Positions 1 to 5,774 of a DNA stretch of 14,361 nucleotides are shown here, piece by piece; the stretch's first letter is position 1; the number at the start of each line of letters is the position of its first letter. The notes under the pieces were generated by a model. The model was not told the DNA's origin and searched no databases. It was given only the letters and a program-made list of their open reading frames with translations. Source of the DNA: Christensenella sp. UBA7703 (GTDB lineage Bacteria; Bacillota; Clostridia; Christensenellales; CAG-138); contig DLGD01000010.1 in assembly GCA_002482505.1 (NCBI GenBank), positions 1 to 14,361 on the forward strand, written 5' to 3'. A program made the position numbers and the translations under genes.

Positions 1-324
1 GCCGCCGCCCATGCCGGCGGTGATGAACGCCATGTCGGTGCCGCGCAGCGCTTCGACGATCTGCTCTCTGCTCTCGTCTGCCGCTTTGCGTCCCACCTCG
101 GGATCGGCACCCGCGCCGAGGCCCTTGGTCAGCTTCTCGCCAATCTGAATCTTGGTTGGCGCTTTTGCCAGAAACAGCGCCTGTTTATCGGTGTTGATGG
201 CGATAAATTCCACGCCGCGCAGACCATACTGCACCATGCGGTTGATGGCGTTGCAGCCCGCTCCTCCGACGCCGATTACTTTAATCTGCGCAAAAGAGGT
301 GTTTTCGAATTCCGGTTCAAACAT
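1..324 (-). CDS. ftsZ: Cell division GTPase FtsZ, N-terminal part (runs off the window)
   Basis: FtsZ is the tubulin-like GTPase that polymerises into the cytoplasmic division ring. The visible 108 residues begin MFEPEFENTSFAQIKVIGVG and contain the first nucleotide-binding loop GVGGAGCNA (about residues 18-26), then the conserved stretches INRM, FIAINTDKQAL and IQIGEKLTKGLGAGADP. The last residues, ITAGMGGG, are the start of the tubulin signature (GGGTGTG), cut by the window edge. The ATG at 322-324 follows a purine-rich AGGGGG ribosome site about 7 bases upstream. Only 12 bases separate it from the stop of ftsA, so the two are almost certainly co-transcribed and made together. Identification is by conserved sequence and is secure; only the C-terminal tail, which binds FtsA, cannot be judged. 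Confidence 0.97.
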   Translation of the reverse strand, partial: MFEPEFENTSFAQIKVIGVGGAGCNAINRMVQYGLRGVEFIAINTDKQALFLAKAPTKIQIGEKLTKGLGAGADPEVGRKAADESREQIVEALRGTDMAFITAGMGGG

Positions 325-336
325 TGTTTGTCCCCC

Positions 337-1518
337 TTATTTGGTAAAAAGGTTACGAAGCCTATCCACAAGCGTGCCCGGCGACGTATTGGTCACCACG
401 TCGTCGCTCGTGGCTCGTAAAACAAAATCGAGCGCTGAAAAACTGCTCGTATAATTCGGCGTATCCATATCCGCCACCCACGGCGTATCGCGCTGAATGT
501 TCAGCCCCAGACCGCGTTTGAGGTAGTCGATTCCGCCTTTCATCATGGCGATTCCGCCGCCGGTGAGGTAGGTGACGGGGCTTGCCTCCGGCGAGATGCC
601 CATCTCCTTGAGAGAGGCGCGAATCATGGAGACCAACTCCCCCCCCCGCGCTTCTAAAATCAGCTCGATCGCGGCGTGATCCACACGCTTTGCCCCGTTT
701 GGTATGCGTACAATCTCGGTGCTGCTCAGCGGTTCCTGCAAAAACACAAACCGCCGCTTGACTTGCTCCGCCGTCTCCAGCGGTATATCCAGCCCGAAGG
801 CGAGATCGCTTGTAAAATGCTTACCGCCGATGTCGATGGTCCGCGCATCGGTGAGCGCCGCGTTTTCCACGATGGACACATCCGTGTGCGTGTACCCGAC
901 GTCGATCAGGATCGCAGGGCGGACACGTTCTTTTTCCGGAATGATCGCAAGCGCCGCGCAAAGCTGCGACGATACGCTCATGGAAATCTCGATATCCAGC
1001 GGGGAAAGCGCCTGCTCCATGGCGCGGACAAATTCTTCCTGCACATACATGTGAGAAACGAGCGCACCGAGTTCCTCGGTCTTTGCGCCCGTCGGGAGAG
1101 CGGAAGAAACCACCCCGCCAACCGTGAAGGAGACGGGCGTGCTATGCATGAGGACATATCCGCTCAGCTTGACTTTTTTGAGGGAGAGCGAGATGACGTC
1201 GTCGATATCCTCCGCCATGACGCGCTTGCTTCGTCCGCCGATGGGCAGCGTGGCTTCGGTGAGGATCATCTTGCAAAAAGGAGCGGGAACGGCGATTGCA
1301 GCCTCGCGGATGCGCATGCGCGCCTCTTGTTCCGTCTTGGAGACCACTTCGACAATCGCATTGTGTAAGGAGCGGTGATCCGAAAATGCCCCGGCCTGAT
1401 AGCCGTTATATGGGCAGACGGAAACGCCGTGCACGGTTATGCCATCGCGATTGACAAAACTGCCGCACAGACAGACGATCTTGGAACTTCCGATGTCCAG
1501 CACCGCAGCCGGCTTCAA
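337..1518 (-). CDS. ftsA: Cell division protein FtsA (actin-like membrane tether of FtsZ)
   Basis: FtsA is the actin-like ATPase that ties FtsZ filaments to the membrane. The 393-residue product shows the actin-fold landmarks: phosphate loop 1 VLDIGSSKIVCL (residues 6-17), phosphate loop 2 ILIDVGYTHTDVSIVE (203-218) and the adenosine motif YLTGGGIAMMKGG (317-329). The SHS2 subdomain fits about 84-160. The C-terminus VDRLRNLFTK (384-393) is short, basic and amphipathic, as expected of the FtsA membrane-targeting helix. The length is slightly below the usual 400-440. PilM and other actin-like proteins were considered, but the ftsZ gene 12 bases downstream and the C-terminal helix favour FtsA. 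The ATG at 1518 has a GGAGGAG site just upstream and its own promoter candidate. A run of nine G on the coding strand (639-647) encodes part of ARGGE at residues 290-294. Confidence 0.93.
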   Translation of the reverse strand: MKPAAVLDIGSSKIVCLCGSFVNRDGITVHGVSVCPYNGYQAGAFSDHRSLHNAIVEVVSKTEQEARMRIREAAIAVPAPFCKMILTEATLPIGGRSKRVMAEDIDDVISLSLKKVKLSGYVLMHSTPVSFTVGGVVSSALPTGAKTEELGALVSHMYVQEEFVRAMEQALSPLDIEISMSVSSQLCAALAIIPEKERVRPAILIDVGYTHTDVSIVENAALTDARTIDIGGKHFTSDLAFGLDIPLETAEQVKRRFVFLQEPLSSTEIVRIPNGAKRVDHAAIELILEARGGELVSMIRASLKEMGISPEASPVTYLTGGGIAMMKGGIDYLKRGLGLNIQRDTPWVADMDTPNYTSSFSALDFVLRATSDDVVTNTSPGTLVDRLRNLFTK

Positions 1519-1557
1519 TGCGGTCTCCTCCGCTTACTCTGCAACATACACTGCGAT

Positions 1558-1587
1558 ATTATATCACAGCGCAGGAAAATGGCGCAA
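1558..1587 (-). promoter_or_regulatory. Putative sigma-A promoter of ftsA-ftsZ
   Basis: On the minus strand a perfect TATAAT (1558-1563) lies 18 bases downstream of TTGCGC (1582-1587, three of six matches to TTGACA). The -10 is about 40 bases before the ftsA ATG, leaving room for a short leader with the GGAGGAG ribosome site. The -10 is strong and the -35 weak, so this may depend on an activator. It suggests ftsA-ftsZ can be expressed apart from the upstream CapA-like gene. Confidence 0.55.
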
Positions 1588-1696
1588 CCCAAGCGCATTG
1601 TTTCATAATTGTTCGTATTTTCGTCATGGTTCTGTTTTTGCGGTCTACCGCTTGCGCAAAACGTTGTATGCCTCCACTATGGATGGTTCCCGCAAA

Positions 1697-1712
1697 GCGG
1701 TGCCAGCACCGC
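1697..1712 (-). terminator. Weak hairpin just after the CapA-like gene
   Basis: A perfect 7-bp inverted repeat (GCGGTGC / GCACCGC) with a 2-base centre sits four bases after the stop codon of the CapA-like gene. On the minus strand it is followed only by TTTGCGGG, so it lacks a real U-tract. It could be a weak terminator or a 3' end stabiliser. The rest of the 198-base gap to ftsA holds the ftsA promoter and no gene. Confidence 0.3.
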
Positions 1713-1716
1713 CAAA

Positions 1717-2760
1717 TCACGGTTTTTTCGCATTCTCGCGCTTGGTTTTTTCCGCGCTGTTTTTCAGCCAGATCGCCCGCAGCGTCATCAGCCGCATAGA
1801 CTCGTTTTCCAGCAACGAAAGCAGGCGCATCTCCTGCTCCGCCTGCGGCGAAAGCAGGCCGAGCACACCGCGCTTTTGCGCGGCTTCGCTCTCGCAATAC
1901 AGCCGCGTGCACATGTCGTTTGCGGCGGCAAGATAGGCTCTTTCGTCCCAAAACAGTGCGTTTTGCGCGTCGATCTTTGCCCGAAACGCGTCATTTTTGG
2001 AATAGTCGAGCACGCCTGTGTTTTGTAATGCGCGCGCCTCATAGGTGAACTTTCCATTGCGATGGAGCGTTAAAAAGAGCCCGAGCGAATCTGCGCTCGC
2101 AGGCGAACCAAGCCCGTAGAACACCAGCCCGTTCTTGTGCGCTTCCCAGCCCTTTACCGCGCCCGTATCGGCGACGATGCTTGCCCCCGCGTCAAGAAAG
2201 CGGCGATAGCGCGCCCGCCACTCCGGCAGGGGCAGCTCGCCAGTCGGCAATCCACTGTGCACAAGCACGATCACATGGTCGCACTCACACAGCAGCATCC
2301 GCACACGATCGACCGCTTGCATACTGATTAGATCCGCGCGGCCGGAAAACGCGCCCGCCTTTTGCTCCGCAAAACTGACAACACCGAGGCGGATGCCGTT
2401 GATACAGCGGATATACGGGCGGTTTGCGATCGCTTCCGTCTCGCCAGCGCCGATTGTGGTTGCGCCGATCACACCGATTGCGGACGCATCCTTGCTCTCG
2501 TTTCGCATAGCCGCCATCGAGAGGAGCGTGACCCCCGCTTCCATCAGCCAAACCGCCGCGGAAGCGTCGCTTTGGTGCAGCGCGCCGATGCGCAGATCCT
2601 GCGCCTGCAGCTGTCCCAGCAGCGCCTCGCTTGCGGAAAACGCACCTGCGTTCGCCTCTAGCCCGCCGAAGATGAGCACACGCGCGGTGTCCTCCGCGTT
2701 CTCGATCGGTAGCACGGGCTGGCTCTCCACCAACTCTGTTTTAATCCGTTCTTTTGCCAT
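1717..2760 (-). CDS. CapA/PgsA-fold protein with degenerate metal-binding motifs
   Basis: The 347-residue product follows the plan of the CapA family (bacterial capsule synthesis protein; calcineurin-like metallophosphatase fold). Recognisable blocks are a GVVSF strand (126-130), VIVLVHSG (163-170) where the family has an HWG motif, ADTGAVKGWEAHKNGLVFYGLGSP (197-220, cited only as landmarks) where the family has GHHPHV, a Gly-Glu turn and an IFYSLGN-like strand, and AMRNESKDA (84-92) where it has NNHxxD. The usual histidines and most acidic ligands are therefore absent, and a phosphatase-like activity is unlikely. The rest is a helical C-terminus rich in Leu, Glu and Arg. No signal peptide or membrane segment is visible, unlike most CapA proteins, so it is probably cytoplasmic. 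It starts at ATG 2760 behind GGAGGGAGA. It sits between glycan genes and ftsA, so a link to envelope or division control is possible but is inference. Confidence 0.7.
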   Translation of the reverse strand: MAKERIKTELVESQPVLPIENAEDTARVLIFGGLEANAGAFSASEALLGQLQAQDLRIGALHQSDASAAVWLMEAGVTLLSMAAMRNESKDASAIGVIGATTIGAGETEAIANRPYIRCINGIRLGVVSFAEQKAGAFSGRADLISMQAVDRVRMLLCECDHVIVLVHSGLPTGELPLPEWRARYRRFLDAGASIVADTGAVKGWEAHKNGLVFYGLGSPASADSLGLFLTLHRNGKFTYEARALQNTGVLDYSKNDAFRAKIDAQNALFWDERAYLAAANDMCTRLYCESEAAQKRGVLGLLSPQAEQEMRLLSLLENESMRLMTLRAIWLKNSAEKTKRENAKKP

Positions 2761-2771
2761 GGTCTCCCTCC

Positions 2772-2792
2772 GTCCGGCGCGAACGCGCGGAC
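2772..2792 (-). promoter_or_regulatory. GC-rich stem-loop in the leader of the CapA-like gene
   Basis: The 21 bases form a stem with one bulged G (GTCC/GGAC outer arm, GCGCG/CGCGC inner arm) directly before the GGAGGGAGA ribosome site of the CapA-like gene. It could slow translation or mark the 5' end of the message. I found no convincing -35/-10 pair for this gene in the 155-base gap, so it may rely on readthrough or an unrecognised promoter. Confidence 0.3.
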
Positions 2793-2829
2793 TGCATTGC
2801 CTTGCCTGATTGCTTCACTTCGAGAAAAC

Positions 2830-2854
2830 AGCGCGGAGAACCCCCCCCCGCGCT
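2830..2854 (-). repeat. Inverted repeat around a nine-C run, second hairpin after capF
   Basis: AGCGCGG (2830-2836) and CCGCGCT (2848-2854) form a 7-bp stem whose loop is mostly a run of C. It lies just past the intrinsic terminator of capF and is followed on the minus strand by GTTTTCTC. It may be a backup terminator. The run of nine C and its flank CGCGCT recurs inside ftsA (639-652). Confidence 0.35.
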
Positions 2855-2864
2855 CAATTGCAAT

Positions 2865-2888
2865 AAAAAAACCGACTTCAACAGTCAG
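2865..2888 (-). terminator. Intrinsic terminator of the glycosyltransferase-capF unit
   Basis: On the minus strand CTGACT (2888-2883) pairs with AGTCGG (2877-2872, one G-T pair) around a 5-base loop, followed directly by seven T (2871-2865). It lies 27 bases after the capF stop codon. The stem is short, but the U-tract is ideal, so this is probably the main end of the glycan transcript. Confidence 0.65.
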
Positions 2889-2915
2889 GGCGTTACCCCA
2901 TTCTGCTTGTAACCT

Positions 2916-4040
2916 TCATTCTTCCGCCTGCAAAACGTCCGCCGGAACGCTGTCCGCCTGCGCGCCGTCACAACACTCACTCGACCACATCAGCGTGACG
3001 AGATCCGTCTTTCCCGTGTTCTCGATGCAGTGCGCATAGCCAACCGGAATATCGACCACGACGTGCTTCTTCCCGCTGACAGGGTATTCGATCACGTCGT
3101 CCATGTCGATCCGGCGGAATTTGATTACGCCAACACCGGAGACAACGAGAAATTTTTCCGCGCGCGTGTGGTGCCAATGATTGCCCCGCGTCATGCCGGG
3201 CTTACAGACGTTGACCGAAATCTGCCCGCCGGTGCTGGGGCGAAGAAACTCCGTCACACTGCCATTTGCGTCCTCCCGCATCTCCAGCGGATAGGAAAAC
3301 TCCATCACAGGAAGAAAGCTAATATAGGTGGCATAAAGCTTACGTGTGAGCGGTTCGCTCATGTTTGGCAGGATATTCCCCTCCCGGATGCCGCGAAACG
3401 AGCGGATGCGGTTTGCGATATCCCCAAGCTGAGCGTGATACGACACCGGCACCACGCAGTAGGCGCCTTCCCGCGTTGTTTTATCGTCCAGCAGGTCGCA
3501 GAGCGACTCCGCCACGTCGTCGATATACGCCAGATGCATCTGCGTGTTTTCGTCATGGATCACGATTGGCAAATCGTGCGAAACATTGTAGCAAAACGTG
3601 GCAATCACGCTGTTGTGATTTGGTTTTGCCCATTTGCCGAAGACATGCGGCAGGCGAAAGACATATACCTTTGCGCCTGTCTCGTGGGCATAGAGGTCGA
3701 GGAGTTCCTCCCCCGCTTTCTTGCTGCGCCCATAGAGGTTTGGCAGTGCTGCCTGCGTGGAGCTGGCGAACATCACGGGACAGCGATTTTTGTGCTTGTT
3801 GAGCTGGCGCAGGAGGGTGTCGGTAAAGCCGAAATCGCCCTGCATGGATTCGTCCTGCTGGCGTGTGCGGTTTGTACCGGCAAGGTGGTAGACAAAGTTG
3901 CACTCCGCACAATAGCGTTCCAGGAGTTCGGCGGGCGCGTCCGCATCCAGCGTCAGCAGGTCGTTTTGCCCCCGCGAACGCAGCGCGATGATCAGGTTTT
4001 TGCCAATGAACCCCTCGGCCCCCGTGATCAGTATTTTCAT
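2916..4040 (-). CDS. capF: CapF-type bifunctional UDP-sugar epimerase/reductase (SDR plus cupin)
   Basis: CapF (FnlB/WbjC in other naming) acts in synthesis of UDP-N-acetyl-L-fucosamine: the cupin domain epimerises the 4-keto sugar at C3 and the N-terminal reductase domain reduces C4 with NADPH. The 374 residues match the family length. The reductase shows the nucleotide loop ILITGAEGFIGKN (3-15), ASS (92-94) and the catalytic YGRSK (103-107). The cupin shows GNHWHHTRAEKFLVVSG (287-302 region) with metal-binding histidines and GYAHCIENTG (334-343). ATG 4040 was chosen because MKILITGAEGF starts right at the Rossmann strand and GGGAGA precedes it; in-frame codons further upstream read through a DNA repeat and are unlikely to be translated. 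Partner genes capE and capG are not in the window. It is transcribed after the glycosyltransferase. Confidence 0.9.
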   Translation of the reverse strand: MKILITGAEGFIGKNLIIALRSRGQNDLLTLDADAPAELLERYCAECNFVYHLAGTNRTRQQDESMQGDFGFTDTLLRQLNKHKNRCPVMFASSTQAALPNLYGRSKKAGEELLDLYAHETGAKVYVFRLPHVFGKWAKPNHNSVIATFCYNVSHDLPIVIHDENTQMHLAYIDDVAESLCDLLDDKTTREGAYCVVPVSYHAQLGDIANRIRSFRGIREGNILPNMSEPLTRKLYATYISFLPVMEFSYPLEMREDANGSVTEFLRPSTGGQISVNVCKPGMTRGNHWHHTRAEKFLVVSGVGVIKFRRIDMDDVIEYPVSGKKHVVVDIPVGYAHCIENTGKTDLVTLMWSSECCDGAQADSVPADVLQAEE

Positions 4041-4044
4041 AAGA

Positions 4045-4189
4045 CGTCTCCCGTGAACCCATCCCCGTCTGTTCGTGCCCAACAAATCTATCGGTAACGG
4101 CAACTCCGCCGCGCTTCGCGCGGGGAGTGCCTAAAGGTTTGTCCGTCTCCCGTGAACCCATCCCCGTCTGTTCGTGCCCAACCAATCTA
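4045..4189 (-). repeat. Two-copy direct repeat flanking a hairpin in the capF leader
   Basis: A 46-base unit occurs at 4045-4090 and again at 4144-4189, offset exactly 99 bases, with one mismatch (4084 versus 4183). Each copy carries the GGGAGACG that, in the copy nearest the gene, serves as the capF ribosome site. Between the copies lies a hairpin at 4099-4131: GGC, ACTCC and CCGCGC pair with GCGCGG, GGAGT and GCC around a 3-base loop, with two single-base bulges. Read in one frame the repeat encodes a 33-residue periodic peptide sharing VGHEQTGMGSRET. It looks like an intergenic repeat family or a local tandem duplication; no function is known to me. Confidence 0.85.
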
Positions 4190-4262
4190 CTATATAAAAT
4201 AATCCTCTATATAAGCTACTATTTTAATTTAATCTGCCTGCGCCGCAGGCGCAAAGCACTTT
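4184..4262 (-). promoter_or_regulatory. AT-rich stretch with hairpin between glycosyltransferase and capF
   Basis: After the glycosyltransferase stop comes a 6-bp GCCTGC/GCAGGC hairpin (4236-4250) and then an AT-rich stretch with TTATATAG twice. No U-tract follows the hairpin and no good -35 is seen. It could hold a weak promoter for capF or a processing site. The composition contrasts sharply with the GC-rich surroundings. Confidence 0.3.
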
Positions 4263-4271
4263 TAATCTTTT

Positions 4272-5495
4272 TTACTTCACCCAGTCGAAATAGGCGCGGG
4301 TGGCCTGCTCCCGCGAGGCATGCTCGCAAGCATAGCTGCGTGCGCGCGCGCCAAGCTCGCTCAGCGGAACCGTGCTTGCATGCAAGCGCAGAATCGCGTC
4401 CGCCATCTCCTGCGGTTCGCCGGGCGTGATGCAAACCCCGAAGCTCTCGTGCTCAATCGAGCGCGCCCATTCACTGCCGGCCTCCGCGCAAACGATCACC
4501 GGCCGACCCGCCGCGAGCGCAAGCTGCGTTTCGCTCGGCACCGCGATGCGTGTCATCCCTTTTTTCAGCGGCACAAGCACGACGTCCGCAAGTGAATAGA
4601 TCCGCGCGGTCTGCGCAGAAGAAAGCAGCGGAAAGAGCAGCACGTTTTCAATCTGCTCCCGCTCGATCCGGTTTTTTACATGATCCCGCAGGGAACCATC
4701 GCCAAAGACGAGGATGCGGATGTCCGTTTCATTCTTGAGCAGCTTTGCCGCGTCCAAGATCACATCCGGCTCCTGCGAAAAACCGAGCGTACCTGCATAG
4801 ACGGCATAAAACCCTTCGCGCGGGAGATTCAGTTCGTCAAACAGGGCGTTCTCTTCGCGCTGAATCGGCTGAATCGTCTGTGTGTCTGCCCAGTTGGGGA
4901 TGACCGCAATCTTATGCGGCTCGATCCCGCGCGCAACCAGCGTGCGTTTCATCTCGTCCGAAAGCGTGATAAACGCGCTGTTCTTACGATAGATCAGTTG
5001 CTCCAATCGTCGGCAAAAGCGCACAAACGGGTGCCATTCGGTATAGGTTCCCGCAGCGACGAGATTATCCGGAAAAATCTCCTGTAAAACATAGACCGTC
5101 CGCGCCCTGCGGCCCAGCCGCGCGCCGACAAGACCGAGGTAAGCCGGCAGGCTGCAGAGGATATAGACATCCGCTTTCAGCTTTTTTGCCGCGCGGTAGA
5201 TGGCAATCGTGTTTTGGAGTGCGCGCAGCGCGCGTTCCGGCAGCTTCGCGCCCCTGCGAGCCTTCTGCCCGACGCGCTGAATGTGGTACCCCTCCGGCGC
5301 GGTCTCGTCCCGCCGCGTAAAAAACGCCGCGCGTTCCTCTTCACTCAGTCCATGCCCCGGCAGCTTGGTGACCACGCTAACCCGGGCGCCATAGCGGCAA
5401 AAATCTTCCGCAAGGTCGGCATAGAGGTGCGTAATCGGCGTGACTTCCGGCACAAAATGCGTCGAAATCAGCGCAATATGCAGTTGTTGTTCCAT
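4272..5495 (-). CDS. Family-4 glycosyltransferase, WbuB-like (probable L-fucosamine transferase)
   Basis: A 407-residue GT-B glycosyltransferase acting on a lipid-linked glycan at the cytoplasmic face of the membrane. The N-terminal domain begins IALISTHFVPEVTPITHLYADLA, with the glycine-poor acceptor loop typical of WbuB-like enzymes, then VYVLQEIFPDN (134-144) and VIPNWAD (198-204). The donor domain has VYAGTLGFSQ (232-241), FGDGSLRD (264-271), LADVVLVPL (302-310) and PSETQLALAAGRPVIV (320-335), the usual nucleotide-sugar pocket. WbuB enzymes transfer L-FucNAc, and the next gene makes its donor, so this specificity is a fair inference. ATG 5495 was chosen over an in-frame GTG 18 bases upstream because AGAGGGG lies 8 bases before it. 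A near-consensus promoter lies about 120 bases upstream. Confidence 0.87.
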   Translation of the reverse strand: MEQQLHIALISTHFVPEVTPITHLYADLAEDFCRYGARVSVVTKLPGHGLSEEERAAFFTRRDETAPEGYHIQRVGQKARRGAKLPERALRALQNTIAIYRAAKKLKADVYILCSLPAYLGLVGARLGRRARTVYVLQEIFPDNLVAAGTYTEWHPFVRFCRRLEQLIYRKNSAFITLSDEMKRTLVARGIEPHKIAVIPNWADTQTIQPIQREENALFDELNLPREGFYAVYAGTLGFSQEPDVILDAAKLLKNETDIRILVFGDGSLRDHVKNRIEREQIENVLLFPLLSSAQTARIYSLADVVLVPLKKGMTRIAVPSETQLALAAGRPVIVCAEAGSEWARSIEHESFGVCITPGEPQEMADAILRLHASTVPLSELGARARSYACEHASREQATRAYFDWVK

Positions 5496-5613
5496 CCTCG
5501 CAGCCCCTCTCACCCAAACCTTCTATCGCTTTGTCCGAAGCGGGAAAACCCCCGGCATTCGAACCGAAAAACCCAATCCCCCAAGCGGGCCTATTCCCCC
5601 ACTTATAGCGCAA

Positions 5614-5642
5614 ATTTTACCATGCAAGAGCGAGGGTGTCAA
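5614..5642 (-). promoter_or_regulatory. Near-consensus extended -10 promoter of the glycan unit
   Basis: Minus strand TTGACA (5642-5637), a 17-base spacer, then TAAAAT (5619-5614), with TGG directly before the -10 (extended -10). This is the best promoter in the window. The start would fall near 5607, giving a leader of about 110 bases before the glycosyltransferase ATG, in which I see no strong structure. Confidence 0.8.
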
Positions 5643-5654
5643 TCAAACCCGCTG

Positions 5655-5672
5655 TCCTGCAAAAAGGCAGGA
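5655..5672. promoter_or_regulatory. Inverted repeat upstream of the glycan promoter, possible operator
   Basis: TCCTGC (5655-5660) and GCAGGA (5667-5672) form a perfect 6-bp dyad with a 6-base A-rich centre. It ends 13 bases upstream of the -35 box at 5642, a spot suited to an activator. It could instead be a minor hairpin; there is no gene ending here whose transcript needs it. Confidence 0.35.
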
Positions 5673-5720
5673 ACTGCGATGATTGTTCGCCCTGTTTTTT
5701 AAACGACTGCCGATGGAGAA

Positions 5721-5754
5721 TCAAACAAAGAGCGGAGGAAACCTGTTCCTCCGC
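5721..5754 (-). terminator. Intrinsic terminator of the BTAD regulator
   Basis: GCGGAGGAA (5732-5740) and TTCCTCCGC (5746-5754) make a perfect 9-bp stem with a 5-base loop, followed on the minus strand by TCTTTGTTTG. It lies 20 bases after the regulator stop and separates it from the glycan promoter, so the regulator and glycan genes are independent units. Confidence 0.75.
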
Positions 5755-5774
5755 CCGTGTATCGCGTTGTGTTT

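Noticed and set aside
3030..4097. Long open frame on the plus strand (355 codons) opposite capF
   Set aside because: It mirrors the capF coding frame, lacks a ribosome site and gives an Arg/His-rich product with no family features; capF on the minus strand has clear motifs.
3553..4185. Minus-strand open frame of 210 codons with the repeated VGHEQTGMGSRET peptide
   Set aside because: It runs through the repeat element and then out of frame over capF; the capF frame is clearly the real one. The repeated peptide is noted under the repeat.
4045..4189. CRISPR-like repeat pair
   Set aside because: Only two copies, the spacer holds a hairpin, and there are no cas genes nearby.
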